DNA of 64,000 nt from Homoserinimonas sedimenticola (GCF_026094475.1 NZ_JAPELL010000001.1:1760326-1824325), one strand, 5' to 3'; counted from the stretch's first letter, positions 1 through 8,333 are shown. Notes: generated from the letters alone by a model not told the origin. Made by a program: numbers and translations.

Positions 1-467
1 GGGCTCTCCTGGTGGTGCTCGACGGCGCCGATGTGGCCGCCATAGGGCACACGGATGACGACGGGCATCGAAATGGCACCGTGGTGGCGCGCGGTCATCT
101 TGGCGAGCTGCGTCGTGATCTGGTCGAAGGCGGGGAAGATGAAGCCGTCGAACTGGATCTCGCAGACGGGGCGGTAGCCGCGCATCGCAAGGCCGATCGC
201 CGCCCCGACGATGCCCGATTCGGCGAGGGGCGTGTCCATGACCCTCTTGGGCCCGAAGTCGCGCTGCAGGTGCTCCGTCACGCGGAACACGCCGCCGAGC
301 GGCCCGATGTCCTCGCCCATGAGCAGCACGCGATCATCATCCTCGAGTGCCTTGCGGAGACCCGCGTTCAGCGCCTTCGCGAGGGGGAGCTCGCGGATCT
401 CGCTCTCCTGGGGGGCGGATGCCGCGGCATCCGTCAGCTCATCGGTGACCGTGTCGTGGCGGCTCAT
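1..467 (-). CDS. pdhB: 2-oxoacid dehydrogenase E1 beta subunit (5' part only)
   Basis: Second subunit of the thiamine-diphosphate-dependent E1 component of a pyruvate or branched-chain 2-oxoacid dehydrogenase. Only about 155 codons lie in the window; the gene runs off the left edge. MGEDIG (residues 50-55), DTPLAESGIVGAAIG (78-92) and DGFIFPAFDQI (about 107-117) are typical of the E1-beta fold. The ATG (467-465) overlaps the stop of the E1-alpha gene as ATGA, behind a GGAGG ribosome site, so the two subunits are translationally coupled. An E2 acyltransferase gene is expected beyond the edge. Substrate preference cannot be told from this fragment, so the symbol is provisional. Confidence 0.93.
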   Translation of the reverse strand, partial: MSRHDTVTDELTDAAASAPQESEIRELPLAKALNAGLRKALEDDDRVLLMGEDIGPLGGVFRVTEHLQRDFGPKRVMDTPLAESGIVGAAIGLAMRGYRPVCEIQFDGFIFPAFDQITTQLAKMTARHHGAISMPVVIRVPYGGHIGAVEHHQES

Positions 468-1579
468 GCTTCACCTCCGAGTGATGCCTCGTACTGTCGC
501 AACCACTCCTGCTGCGCAGCCGTCACGGGGTGCGGCTCAGTGTAGACGTGCTCGAAGGCGCGGGCGAGGGGCGGCGCCTCGAGGGCGAGCGTGCGACGTC
601 GCACGTCGGCGGCCAGGTCGGCGGCCTCCTCAGCAGTCTGTGCGAAGAACTCCTCGGATTCTCCACGACGACGGAGATAGGCCTCGAACCGCGTGATGGG
701 GTCGCGCAGGAGCCACGACTCGGCCTCGTCGTTGCTGCGGTACTTGGTGGGGTCGTCCGAGGTCGTGTGCGCCCCCATGCGGTAGGTCAGGGCCTCGATG
801 AGGCTGGGACCGCGCCCCGACCGGGCATCGTCGAGGAGCTTGGCCGAGACGGCGTAGCTCGCCAGCACGTCATTGCCGTCGACCTGCACGCTGGGGATGC
901 CGAAGCCACGCGAGCGCAGGTAGAGCGGGATGCGGGATTGCACGCTCACGGGCACCGAGATCGCCCAGTGGTTGTTCTGCAGGAAGAAGACCTGGGGCGT
1001 CTGGTAGCTCGCCGCGAAGACGAATGCCTCGCTCACGTCGCCCTGCGAGGTGGCCCCGTCGCCAAAGTAGACCATGACGGCCTCATCCCGCTCGGGGTCA
1101 CCCGTGCCCGCCTTACCGTCGAGACCGATGCCCATCGCATAGCCCGTGGCGTGCAGGGCGTGCGAGCCGATCACGAGTGTGTAGAGGTGGAAGTTGTTCG
1201 TGGCGGCCGGATCCCAGCCGCCGTGGCTGTTGCCGCGCATCATCTCGATGAGCATGAGCGGGTCCAGGCCGCGGATGCGTGCCACGGCGTGCTCCCGGTA
1301 GGCGGGGAAGATGTGATCCTGGCGCTTCGCGGCACGCGCGGAGCCGACCTGCGCTGCCTCCTGACCACGGTTCGGCGGCCACAGCGCCATCTGGCCCTGG
1401 CGCTGCAGGTTCTCCGCCTCGACGTCGAGCGCGCGATTGATGACCATGTCCCGGTGGAAGGTCCTGAGATCGTCGTCGCTCAGGGCGTCGATGTAGGGGC
1501 GATACTCCTCCGTGATGCCCTGTTCGGCGAGTTCCCCCTCCGGCGTGAGGAACTGCACCATGTCTTCTGTCTCTGCCAT
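464..1579 (-). CDS. pdhA: 2-oxoacid dehydrogenase E1 alpha subunit
   Basis: Binds thiamine diphosphate and decarboxylates the 2-oxoacid (pyruvate or a branched-chain analogue), passing the acyl group to lipoyl-E2. At 371 aa it has the usual length. The TPP/Mg motif GDGATSQGD is at residues 173-181 and ends in the NN pair at 202-203; FPAYREHAVA (91-100) and HTTSDDP (about 251-257) are the conserved substrate-channel and phosphorylation-loop regions. ATG at 1579 follows a GAGG ribosome site. It is first in a coupled pair with E1 beta. The ALWPPNRGQEAAQVG region matches actinobacterial enzymes annotated either as PDH or as branched-chain types, so the substrate is left open. Confidence 0.95.
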   Translation of the reverse strand: MAETEDMVQFLTPEGELAEQGITEEYRPYIDALSDDDLRTFHRDMVINRALDVEAENLQRQGQMALWPPNRGQEAAQVGSARAAKRQDHIFPAYREHAVARIRGLDPLMLIEMMRGNSHGGWDPAATNNFHLYTLVIGSHALHATGYAMGIGLDGKAGTGDPERDEAVMVYFGDGATSQGDVSEAFVFAASYQTPQVFFLQNNHWAISVPVSVQSRIPLYLRSRGFGIPSVQVDGNDVLASYAVSAKLLDDARSGRGPSLIEALTYRMGAHTTSDDPTKYRSNDEAESWLLRDPITRFEAYLRRRGESEEFFAQTAEEAADLAADVRRRTLALEAPPLARAFEHVYTEPHPVTAAQQEWLRQYEASLGGEA

Positions 1580-1650
1580 GGCACTGACCTCGCTGTCCTT
1601 GTCGTGCGTCGCGGTCGGGGGAACAAACGCCCTGGGGGCGCAACAAGCAT

Positions 1651-2754
1651 CTAATCTAACGCGGTGCCCCGAGTGCTTGTCCGTAGGGTGTTCACAACCT
1701 CTTCGGCGGCACTTAGGAGTTTCTCAACAGATTCCGCCTCGCCGATGCTCACCCGCACACCGTCGTCGCCGAGCGCCCGGGCGACGATCCCGTGCTTCAG
1801 GAAGATCTCCGCGACGGGGGCGGTGGCGCCCGGGGCGGGGAACCAGACGAAGTTGCCGTGCGGCCGCGGCACGCCCGCATTCATCGCCTCGAGCGCACGC
1901 CAGACCTCGTCGCGCCGCCCAGCCAACATGGCAACCCGCTCGAGCAGCTCGGGCTCGTGGTCGAGCGCCGCGAGCGCCCCACGCTGGGCGGCCTCGATGA
2001 CGGAGAGCGGGATCGCGGTCGTGCGTGCCGCTCCCAGCACGAGCGGGTGCCCGAGCGCGTAGCCGATGCGCAGGCCCGCGAGACCGTAGGCCTTGGAGAA
2101 GGTGCGCAATACGACGAGATTCGGATGCTCGGCGAGAACTTCGGTGCCGCGCACCGCTTGGGGCTCTCCCACAAATTCGATGTAGGCCTCGTCGAGCATC
2201 ACGAGCACGTCGGAGGGCACGGCCGCCATGAGTCTGGCGAACTCCTCCCGCGTGACGATCGCGCCCGTGGGATTGTTGGGGGAGCAGACGATGACAGCGC
2301 GGGTGCGGGGGCTGATAGCGGCGATCATGGCGTCGATGTCGTGGCCGTGATCCTCCCTGAGGGGGACCGTGACGCTCGTCGCGCCCGCGACTGTCACGAG
2401 CCCCGGGTATGCCTCGAAGGAACGCCACGCGTAGAGCACCTCGTCGCCGGGTGCCGCGACGGCGGAGATCAGCTGGGCGAGTAGCGAGACGGAGCCGGCC
2501 CCGACGTGCACCTGCTCGAGCTCGAGCCCGTGACGCTCCGCGAGGCGGCCACGCAGCTGTGTCGCGAGGGCGTCGGGATAGCGATTGGGGCTCGTGTCAG
2601 CGATCGCCGCCATGACTGCCGGGTGTGTCGGGTAGGGGTTCTCGTTGGAGGAGAGTTTGAAGGCATCCGCTGGTGCCGGCTTGCCCTGCTGGTACGCGAC
2701 GGCCCGTAAGATCTCCGGACGGATGCGCACGGGGGTGCTCTCGATGCTGCTCAC
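1651..2754 (-). CDS. hisC: histidinol-phosphate / aromatic aminotransferase, HisC-like
   Basis: Class I/II PLP-dependent aminotransferase that would convert histidinol phosphate or aromatic oxoacids using glutamate. Numbered from GTG 2754 (367 aa) the landmarks are SSNENPYP near 35-42, VCSPNNPTG near 156-164, DEAY near 188-191 and the PLP lysine in TFSKAYGLAG at K221. I prefer the GTG at 2754 to the ATG at 2811: a TAGAGT -10 box ends 7 nt before it, which fits a leaderless mRNA, and homologues begin near this point. The upstream 19 residues are poorly hydrophobic and unlike the family. It diverges from the holin-like gene at 2842. HisC versus Pat activity cannot be separated by eye. Confidence 0.88.
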   Translation of the reverse strand: MSSIESTPVRIRPEILRAVAYQQGKPAPADAFKLSSNENPYPTHPAVMAAIADTSPNRYPDALATQLRGRLAERHGLELEQVHVGAGSVSLLAQLISAVAAPGDEVLYAWRSFEAYPGLVTVAGATSVTVPLREDHGHDIDAMIAAISPRTRAVIVCSPNNPTGAIVTREEFARLMAAVPSDVLVMLDEAYIEFVGEPQAVRGTEVLAEHPNLVVLRTFSKAYGLAGLRIGYALGHPLVLGAARTTAIPLSVIEAAQRGALAALDHEPELLERVAMLAGRRDEVWRALEAMNAGVPRPHGNFVWFPAPGATAPVAEIFLKHGIVARALGDDGVRVSIGEAESVEKLLSAAEEVVNTLRTSTRGTALD

Positions 2755-2761
2755 GGGCTCA

Positions 2762-2767
2762 ACTCTA
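2762..2767 (-). promoter_or_regulatory. -10 box TAGAGT of the hisC-like gene
   Basis: TAGAGT on the minus strand, followed by 7 nt and then GTG 2754. Spacing predicts transcription starting at or next to the start codon (leaderless). No clear -35. Confidence 0.5.
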
Positions 2768-2841
2768 TTGTTCGCATCGCTGTGTTCAGTCTCCCGTGGG
2801 TCGTTGTCCATTGTCGGGGGAGGGACTGGGATAGTGGGGGC

Positions 2842-3240
2842 ATGAGGTTCTTCGTGCGCCTGCTCATCAACGCCTTCGCCCTGTGGCTCACGACGCTCAT
2901 CGTCGGTGGGGTCGAGGTCGTGCCCTTCGAACCGGGCGACACGCTCGCGATCGTGCTCACGTACCTTCTCGTCGCGCTGATCTTCGGCGTTGTCAACGGA
3001 GTGATCGGCAATCTGATCCGCATCGTGGCGTTCCCCCTCTACATCCTCACCCTGGGTCTCATCTCCCTCATCGTGAACGGGCTCCTCCTGCTGCTTGTCG
3101 CGTGGATCTCGGATCTTCTCGGGTTCGGTCTCGTAGTCGACGGCTTCTGGTGGGGCGTGCTCGGCGCATTCGTGCTTGCGCTGCTGAGCTGGCTGATCTC
3201 GGTGATCGTGCGACCCGTCGTGGGCAAGAACTCGCGCTGA
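2842..3240 (+). CDS. phage-holin-family small membrane protein (4 TM)
   Basis: 132-aa integral membrane protein of the bacterial 4-TM 'phage holin family' (superfamily IV, YvlD-like) found in many actinobacterial chromosomes; not evidence of a prophage. Four hydrophobic segments lie at about residues 5-22, 34-55, 58-80 and 91-115. The ATG at 2842 was chosen over the upstream in-frame ATG at 2782 because the latter adds a polar, non-family stretch and because GATAGT lies 6 nt before 2842, as for a leaderless message. It is transcribed divergently from the HisC-like gene. Function in these bacteria is unknown. Confidence 0.85.
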   Translation: MRFFVRLLINAFALWLTTLIVGGVEVVPFEPGDTLAIVLTYLLVALIFGVVNGVIGNLIRIVAFPLYILTLGLISLIVNGLLLLLVAWISDLLGFGLVVDGFWWGVLGAFVLALLSWLISVIVRPVVGKNSR

Positions 3241-3252
3241 GGCATCCGTCGC

Positions 3253-4674
3253 TCATTGCGACTGTCCCTCGCGACGGGCCAGGTAGGTGCTGGACTCGAC
3301 CTTGCTCGCGCCCCCGACGAACTCCCTGAGATGCGCTCCCGCCTCCGCGATTCTGGGCTCGTGCGCGGCGTCGAGTAGTGCAGAGGATTCGCGGTAGCGC
3401 GCGAGCGAGTGGGCGGGGAGAAGCGAGTCCTTCGGCGGCTCCTCTCCTTCGAACACGGCCCGCCGCACCACGACCGTGTCGTTGTCCCGGTGAAGTCCGC
3501 CTAGGCTCGTGATGATGTCTTCCTCGTGCTCGAGGGCCAGGTAGGGCGCACCATCCGGCACATCGAGTTCACCCGTGGGGCCGCCCACCGTGAAGATGCC
3601 CTCGACCGTGTAGTCGCCGGACTCGGCCAAGCTGACACCGGTGATCGCGCCCTGCGAGTAGCCCACGAAGTACACGGGCGTCTCCGCCGTGACCCCCGCC
3701 TGCTCCATGGCGAGACGGACCGCCTGCATCGAGCCCGTATCGCCGATGCTCAGGGGTGCGCCCTGCGCCATACCGCCGAGATTGCTCGTTCCGTCGAACG
3801 GCTCGGTGCCGCTGGAGAGGGAGCCCTCGCGAGTGCCGCCGATGTAGACGATGAAGCGATCTGGGCCCGCATCCGAGGGGACCCGGTCGACCCTGATCTG
3901 CTCGCTGTGGGCGGGGATGTTCTTCGCCAGATCCTCGAAGCCGCCCGGCGCGGCGCGGTGCACGTTGAGGTTGGTGCGCGCCACGCTGACCTCGGTCTCC
4001 CGCGCAAGACCGAGGGACCGGACGGTCCCCAGGAGCACGGAGGCGCTGGCGCCGAATCCCAGCACCCCGAGCGCTTCGTCGCCAAGCAGGCCCAGCAGCT
4101 CGGGCGGCACGCGGAGGGCGCCCGCGCCGAATTCGTCGACGCTCGACACCGAGAGTCGGAGGAGTTCGACCACCCGGGGGTCGCTCAGCATGCCTGAATG
4201 CGCCCCCAGCCAGTCGATGACGCGCCTCTGGCGCTCCTCCGGGGTCAGGAACCATGCACCCGCAGCACCGAGCAGGTGCGGGGTGAGCCACGTGAGGATG
4301 AGGGGGTAGACCCGGCCGAGCGCATAGGCGAGGGTCGCGGCGATGTGTCTCGCCACGATCTCGTTGGCACGCTCGGCGAGTCCGTAGCTCGTCGCCGCGA
4401 TGTCGAGCATCGCGACGAGCGCCTGCGCCTGCAGTCTCGTGTGGGTGAGCGTCGTGACGCAGTCGTCGATCGTGGCATCCGCACGCGCCGCCGAGAGAGG
4501 CGCGTCGAATGTCACGAGCGTGTGCTCGCTGATTGCGCGCTCCACCGCTCCCAGGCGGAGGCAGCTCGCCCCGGCCGCCTCCGCATAGCGCCTGAGGTGG
4601 GCGGCATTCTCGGCCATCTCCTCTGTTGAGACACGGATGCTCCCGCCCCCCGAGATCGTGAGCCCGTCGCTCAT
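3253..4674 (-). CDS. alpha/beta-hydrolase protein with helical N-terminal domain
   Basis: 473-aa protein, function unknown. Residues 1-130 are helical and begin like an ESX/LXG-type helical domain (EEMAENAAHLRRYAEAAG). Residues about 270-440 form an alpha/beta-hydrolase core with the nucleophile elbow GYSQG (S340), a candidate acid in EHEEDII (D386) and a candidate histidine in PAHSLARY (H422). No signal peptide is visible. The ATG at 4674 overlaps the stop of the upstream WXG100-like gene as ATGA; a longer reading to 5535 is an artefact running over that gene and the opposite-strand phosphatase. The pairing with a WXG100-like gene suggests an early-secreted or surface-associated lipase/esterase or peptidase; this is inference. 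Confidence 0.85.
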   Translation of the reverse strand: MSDGLTISGGGSIRVSTEEMAENAAHLRRYAEAAGASCLRLGAVERAISEHTLVTFDAPLSAARADATIDDCVTTLTHTRLQAQALVAMLDIAATSYGLAERANEIVARHIAATLAYALGRVYPLILTWLTPHLLGAAGAWFLTPEERQRRVIDWLGAHSGMLSDPRVVELLRLSVSSVDEFGAGALRVPPELLGLLGDEALGVLGFGASASVLLGTVRSLGLARETEVSVARTNLNVHRAAPGGFEDLAKNIPAHSEQIRVDRVPSDAGPDRFIVYIGGTREGSLSSGTEPFDGTSNLGGMAQGAPLSIGDTGSMQAVRLAMEQAGVTAETPVYFVGYSQGAITGVSLAESGDYTVEGIFTVGGPTGELDVPDGAPYLALEHEEDIITSLGGLHRDNDTVVVRRAVFEGEEPPKDSLLPAHSLARYRESSALLDAAHEPRIAEAGAHLREFVGGASKVESSTYLARREGQSQ

Positions 4675-4904
4675 CGTGCCGCCATCGTCGCAAGTGCGCG
4701 ACTGGTGTCGGCGAGCGCGGCCCGTAGCTGCTCGATCGCCCGCGTGACGTCGGCGTGCAGCACGAGGAGGGTGACGGCGTAGGCGGCGCGGGCATCGCCG
4801 AGCCACTCGCGCGATTCGACGGTCAGCAGTTGCGCGCGCGCTTCCTCGAGCGCTGCCAGCTCGGAACGCAGGATGCTGCGCTGCAGGAGAAGGATGCTCT
4901 CCAC
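4671..4904 (-). CDS. WXG100-like small helical protein
   Basis: 77-aa protein made of two predicted amphipathic helices (about residues 2-30 and 40-75) joined by a turn carrying WLG (SREWLGDARAAY), the WXG hairpin pattern of the EsxA/WXG100 family. GTG at 4904 was chosen because AAGGGA precedes it by 5-6 nt and it removes a proline- and arginine-rich non-family stretch. It overlaps the alpha/beta-hydrolase gene by ATGA, so they are made together. No EccC/FtsK-type secretion ATPase is in this window, so export is unproven. I recognise the fold pattern, not an orthologue. Confidence 0.75.
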   Translation of the reverse strand: MESILLLQRSILRSELAALEEARAQLLTVESREWLGDARAAYAVTLLVLHADVTRAIEQLRAALADTSRALATMAAR

Positions 4905-5060
4905 GGTGGTCCCTTCGCCGGGTGATGGGGTGTCGTTCGAGAGTGGCAGGGCGCTGGGAGGGTCGGGCGTACTCCGCTCGGCGGCTGGGGAGAGCCGCGG
5001 CATCCCGCGCCCTGTGGAGAGGGAGTGACGAGGGGGTACTGCGCGGCACGGCATCTGCGA

Positions 5061-5066
5061 GACAAT
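5061..5066 (+). promoter_or_regulatory. -10-like GACAAT before the tyrosine phosphatase gene
   Basis: GACAAT followed by 7 nt and the ATG at 5074, a leaderless arrangement shared with other genes here. It overlaps the alternative ATG at 5065, arguing against that start. Confidence 0.4.
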
Positions 5067-5073
5067 GGGCCGC

Positions 5074-5595
5074 ATGAGCTTCGACCGCCCCCTCGACGAG
5101 TCGGCGCTCTTTCGCATCTGCTTCGTGTGCACGGGCAACATCTGCCGCTCGCCCATGGCGGAGGTCGTGTTCCGCGATCTCGTCACGCGGGCCGGCTGCG
5201 ACCACCTGATCTCTGTCACCTCGGCTGGCACGGGCGACTGGCACGTGGGGGAGCGCTCCGATCGGCGAACCCTCGACGCCCTCGCAGCGCACGGCTTCGA
5301 CGGTTCGGCGCATCGCGCACGGCAGTTCGACCCCGATTGGTTCGAGCACCTCGACCTCGTGGTCGCCTTCGATCGCAGCCAGGCGCGCATCCTCGGCAAT
5401 TGGGCGCCGACGCCCGCTGACCGAAGCAAGGTGCATCTGCTGCTGAGCTTCGACCCCGAGGAGCAGCTCCTCGACGTCCCCGACCCCTACTATTCCGATG
5501 CGGCCCTCTTCGACCGGGTGCTGCGGATGATCCACCAGGCAAGCGCGGCGCTGTTCCGCCAGATAGAGCCGGCCCTCCGGCGAGGAGTTTCATGA
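5074..5595 (+). CDS. low-molecular-weight protein-tyrosine phosphatase
   Basis: 173-aa cytosolic phosphatase for phosphotyrosine proteins. The active-site P-loop C(X)5R is CTGNICRS at residues 19-26 (nucleophile C19, R25) and the general-acid loop is DVPDPYY (134-140, likely D137), both complete, so it should be active. The start at 5074 is preferred to ATG 5065 because a -10-like GACAAT would overlap the earlier ATG. Its TGA overlaps the purB ATG (ATGA), coupling it to purine synthesis for expression, although no functional link is known. Confidence 0.92.
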   Translation: MSFDRPLDESALFRICFVCTGNICRSPMAEVVFRDLVTRAGCDHLISVTSAGTGDWHVGERSDRRTLDALAAHGFDGSAHRARQFDPDWFEHLDLVVAFDRSQARILGNWAPTPADRSKVHLLLSFDPEEQLLDVPDPYYSDAALFDRVLRMIHQASAALFRQIEPALRRGVS

Positions 5596-6977
5596 CCCCC
5601 CTTCCCCTCCAGCCCCTCAGCCCGCTCGACGGACGCTACCGCGCCGCCGTAAGCGATCTCGGCGAGCACCTCTCCGAGGCGGGGCTCAACCGGGCGCGCG
5701 TGCACGTCGAGATCGAGTGGCTCATCTTCCTCACCGACCGCTCGCTCTTCGGTTCCTCGCCCCTCAGCGAAGAGCAGAAGTCGGCCCTGCGGGCGGTCGT
5801 GAGCGACTTCGATCAGGAGGCGATCGACGCCCTCGCGCGTGAGGAGGCCGTCACGCGGCACGACGTCAAGGCGGTCGAGTACTACGTGCGGGCCCAGCTC
5901 AGCCGCCTCGACCTCGACGCGATTGCCGAGCTCACCCACTTCGCCTGCACGAGCGAGGACATCAACAACCTCTCCTACGCCCTCACGGTGCGTGCGGCGG
6001 TCGCCGAGGTATGGATGCCGCGGCTCACGACCCTCGTCGACACCCTGGCCGAGCGCGCCGAGGCCCACCGCGAGGTGCCGATGCTCTCGCTCACGCACGG
6101 CCAGCCGGCAACGCCCACGACCATGGGCAAGGAGCTCGCCGTCTTCGTGCACCGCCTGCGCCGCGTCATCCGCCGCATCGACCGGGTCGAGTACCTCGGC
6201 AAGTTCAGCGGCGCGACGGGCACCTTTGCCGCGCACCTGGTCGCCCACCCGGGTCAGGACTGGCCGAGCCTCTCACAGGAGTTCGTGGAGGGGCTCGGGC
6301 TCACCTTCAACCCGCTGACGACCCAGATCGAGTCGCACGACTGGCAGGCCGAGCTCTACCAGACGGTCGACCACGCGGGTCGCATCCTCCACAACCTGTG
6401 CACGGATGTCTGGACCTACATCTCGATGGGCTACTTCACGCAGATCCCCGTGAAGGGGGCGACGGGCTCCTCGACCATGCCGCATAAGATCAACCCGATC
6501 CGCTTCGAGAACGCGGAGGCGAACCTCGAGATCGCGGGCGCCCTTCTTGAGTCTCTCGCCCATACCCTCGTCACCTCGCGCCTGCAGCGCGACCTCACCG
6601 ACTCGACGACGCAGCGCAACATCGGCGTCGCGTTCGGGCACTCGCTGCTCGCGATCGACAACATCCAGCGGGGCCTCGGCGAGATCAACCTCAACGAGCA
6701 GCGCCTCGCCGCCGACCTCGACGGCAACTGGGAGGTGCTCGCGGAGGCGATCCAGACGGTCGTGCGGGCCGAGGTCACGGCGGGACGCAGCAGCATCAGC
6801 GACCCCTACGCCCTCCTCAAGGAGCTCACGCGCGGCAACCGTGTCGACCAGTCGCAACTCGTCGAGTTCGTCGATGGGCTCGACATCGGTGACGAGGCGA
6901 AGGCCCGACTGCGTGCGCTGACCCCGCACGACTACACGGGGCTCGCCTCGCAGCTCGTGAACCGGCTGCAGGGGTAG
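5592..6977 (+). CDS. purB: adenylosuccinate lyase
   Basis: Cleaves SAICAR and adenylosuccinate in purine biosynthesis, releasing fumarate. At 461 aa it resembles the longer E. coli-type PurB rather than the short Bacillus form. Visible landmarks are DGRYR (13-17), TSEDINNL (120-127), the catalytic-histidine segment LTHGQPATPTT (167-177) and the fumarase/aspartase signature GSSTMPHKINP (292-302), the flexible loop with the catalytic serine. A GGAG ribosome site lies in the end of the phosphatase gene and the ATG overlaps that gene's stop. Cytosolic homotetramer by family. Confidence 0.97.
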   Translation: MTPLPLQPLSPLDGRYRAAVSDLGEHLSEAGLNRARVHVEIEWLIFLTDRSLFGSSPLSEEQKSALRAVVSDFDQEAIDALAREEAVTRHDVKAVEYYVRAQLSRLDLDAIAELTHFACTSEDINNLSYALTVRAAVAEVWMPRLTTLVDTLAERAEAHREVPMLSLTHGQPATPTTMGKELAVFVHRLRRVIRRIDRVEYLGKFSGATGTFAAHLVAHPGQDWPSLSQEFVEGLGLTFNPLTTQIESHDWQAELYQTVDHAGRILHNLCTDVWTYISMGYFTQIPVKGATGSSTMPHKINPIRFENAEANLEIAGALLESLAHTLVTSRLQRDLTDSTTQRNIGVAFGHSLLAIDNIQRGLGEINLNEQRLAADLDGNWEVLAEAIQTVVRAEVTAGRSSISDPYALLKELTRGNRVDQSQLVEFVDGLDIGDEAKARLRALTPHDYTGLASQLVNRLQG

Positions 6978-7038
6978 CAGCATCCGCCCTGCGTGAAGGG
7001 CGCGTCTCCGTGAGTGCGCACTTCAGGCGGGGCGTCCT

Positions 7039-7299
7039 CTAGTGGGGGGCGCCCGGCTCCTCGCGGCGCTGCTGCTCCTCGAGGTCGGTGAGTTCCTTGT
7101 CGTCGGGCTTCATCGCGAGGGCGAGCAGCGCGAGGGTGACGAGGGCGAGGATGAAGATGACGCCCGCCCCGACGACGGCGATGACAATGTCGCGCGTGGT
7201 CGCCAGGAAGATGAGACCGCAGAAGAGTGCGATCGCCGCCGCGATGGCGAGGTACTCGTAGGGTCGCATGACGTCTCGGCGACTCGGCTGCTGCATCAT
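7039..7299 (-). CDS. small two-TM membrane protein
   Basis: 86-aa protein with two hydrophobic helices at about residues 15-33 and 38-62 and a charged, hydrophilic C-terminal tail (KPDDKELTDLEEQQRREE). No family recognised. The ATG at 7299 lies in ATGATG at the end of the upstream DUF308 gene and overlaps its TGA, so the two membrane proteins are translationally coupled. The longer reading to 7374 only adds the end of the DUF308 gene read in another frame. Confidence 0.75.
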   Translation of the reverse strand: MMQQPSRRDVMRPYEYLAIAAAIALFCGLIFLATTRDIVIAVVGAGVIFILALVTLALLALAMKPDDKELTDLEEQQRREEPGAPH

Positions 7300-7925
7300 C
7301 GTGTTGCTCCTGTGTTCGATGCGGGATCCGCCCCGGATGCTCGTGCCGCCGCCTGCCCGTCGCCGGCAGCCCACTTCAGCGAGAGCGCGGCGATCACGAG
7401 GTACACGCCGAGGATGACGGCGTAGGCACCGATGATTCCGACGACCGTGACGGTGTCGCTGGGCGCCAGGAGGAGGACGAGGGCGAGCGCGAGCGTGCCG
7501 GCGCCGGCCGTCACCCAGTCGCGACCGCCCCCGGTCCGAAGGCGGTACCCGGCGTAGAGCTCAAGCGCCCCCGTGAGCACGGCCCAGACGGTGGCGAGCA
7601 GGAGAAGGGTTCCAAGGCCGGCGCCCGTGAGGGCGAGAGGCAGCGCGATCACGCCGATGAGGGCCGAGATCAGCCCCTGCGCGACGAATATGCGTGTGGC
7701 CGTGCGGTCGGCGATGCGCCCCCGGCTGAGGAGGGCCACGACGGCGCCTCCGCCGAGCGCGAGGCCCGCGAGCGCGAGTAGGCCGACGCGGGGGGAGTGC
7801 TCGGCGAGGAAGGTCACCGCGATCCCGACGGCGAGCGCCACGACGGCGCGCGAGAGCGGCACCGGCCAGTATGCGGCGGTGACGGCGCCCACGGTGTCGA
7901 GGGCCTGGTTCTGGCGTGGTGGCAC
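7296..7925 (-). CDS. DUF308/HdeD-like membrane protein
   Basis: 209-aa protein with about six hydrophobic segments and the ALELYAGYRLR pattern seen in DUF308/HdeD-family membrane proteins; HdeD is linked to acid resistance in enterics, but the role in actinobacteria is unknown. The GTG at 7925 has a GGAAG ribosome site 7 nt upstream. An ATG at 7955 is possible but has no ribosome site. The stop overlaps the next gene's ATG. Confidence 0.78.
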   Translation of the reverse strand: MPPRQNQALDTVGAVTAAYWPVPLSRAVVALAVGIAVTFLAEHSPRVGLLALAGLALGGGAVVALLSRGRIADRTATRIFVAQGLISALIGVIALPLALTGAGLGTLLLLATVWAVLTGALELYAGYRLRTGGGRDWVTAGAGTLALALVLLLAPSDTVTVVGIIGAYAVILGVYLVIAALSLKWAAGDGQAAARASGADPASNTGATR

Positions 7926-7994
7926 GGTGCTACTTCCTGCGGAGGGACCATGCAAGTCTATCGACGCGCCATCCCGCTCCGGTCGGTGCTTCCG

Positions 7995-8126
7995 TCAGGC
8001 CTGCTCGTCCTCGGGGGTCACGGGTTCGGGTCCGCCGTAGCCGGCACCCATCTCCTCGGCGTTCTCGACCGTGTTGTCCTTGGGATCCGTGAACTCCCCG
8101 TTGGAGGCATCCTTCTTCTCACTCAT
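7995..8126 (-). CDS. small acidic hypothetical protein (43 aa)
   Basis: 43-aa hydrophilic, acidic protein (MSEKKDASNGEFTD...) rich in D, E, N and P, with no hydrophobic segment and probably disordered. An AAGGAG ribosome site stands 6-7 nt before the ATG at 8126, which supports real translation; the longer reading to 8183 lacks this. It sits next to a second tiny acidic ORF of the same flavour (8146-8265). No function can be assigned. Confidence 0.65.
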   Translation of the reverse strand: MSEKKDASNGEFTDPKDNTVENAEEMGAGYGGPEPVTPEDEQA

Positions 8127-8145
8127 GTTTGCTCCTTGGGTTATC

Positions 8146-8265
8146 TCAGCCTGAGGGGCTCTCGACAGGCTTGCCCTCGGCATCCGTCGCCGTCTCGGGG
8201 TCGACGTCGGGCGCGGCCTCCTTGACCTTGTCCTTGTCGAACTTCTCGTCGTTGTCCTTGGTCAT
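8146..8265 (-). CDS. small charged hypothetical protein (39 aa)
   Basis: 39-codon ORF starting MTKDNDEKFDKDKVKEAAPD, highly charged and low in hydrophobics, similar in style to its 43-aa neighbour downstream. The ribosome site is weak (GTGGGGGC), so the call rests on composition, position and coding-like third-base GC. Its last codons overlap a sequence resembling half of the GAGCCTGTCGAA-type repeat found between gyrB and gyrA. Could be a desiccation- or stress-type disordered peptide, but this is a guess. Confidence 0.5.
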   Translation of the reverse strand: MTKDNDEKFDKDKVKEAAPDVDPETATDAEGKPVESPSG

Positions 8266-8333
8266 GCCCCCACGGTCGTCCCGCGGATGCTACGGCGCAA
8301 CCCCTCTCAGCAGACTCCCTGCGAGGTGCCGGT

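Noticed and set aside
530-1654. 374-aa plus-strand ORF opposite the E1 alpha gene
   Set aside because: Exact shadow of a strongly supported TPP enzyme; the protein is His/Arg/Val-rich with no recognisable motif.
2842-3240. Holin-like gene as a prophage remnant
   Set aside because: This chromosomal 4-TM family is common in actinobacteria and there are no phage genes around it.
4675-5535. Long upstream extension of the alpha/beta-hydrolase frame
   Set aside because: It runs over the WXG100-like gene and the opposite-strand phosphatase, with low-complexity Arg-rich sequence and a clear internal start at 4674.
6994-7011. Terminator after purB
   Set aside because: GCCCT...AGGGC stem is only 5 bp with no T-run; not convincing.
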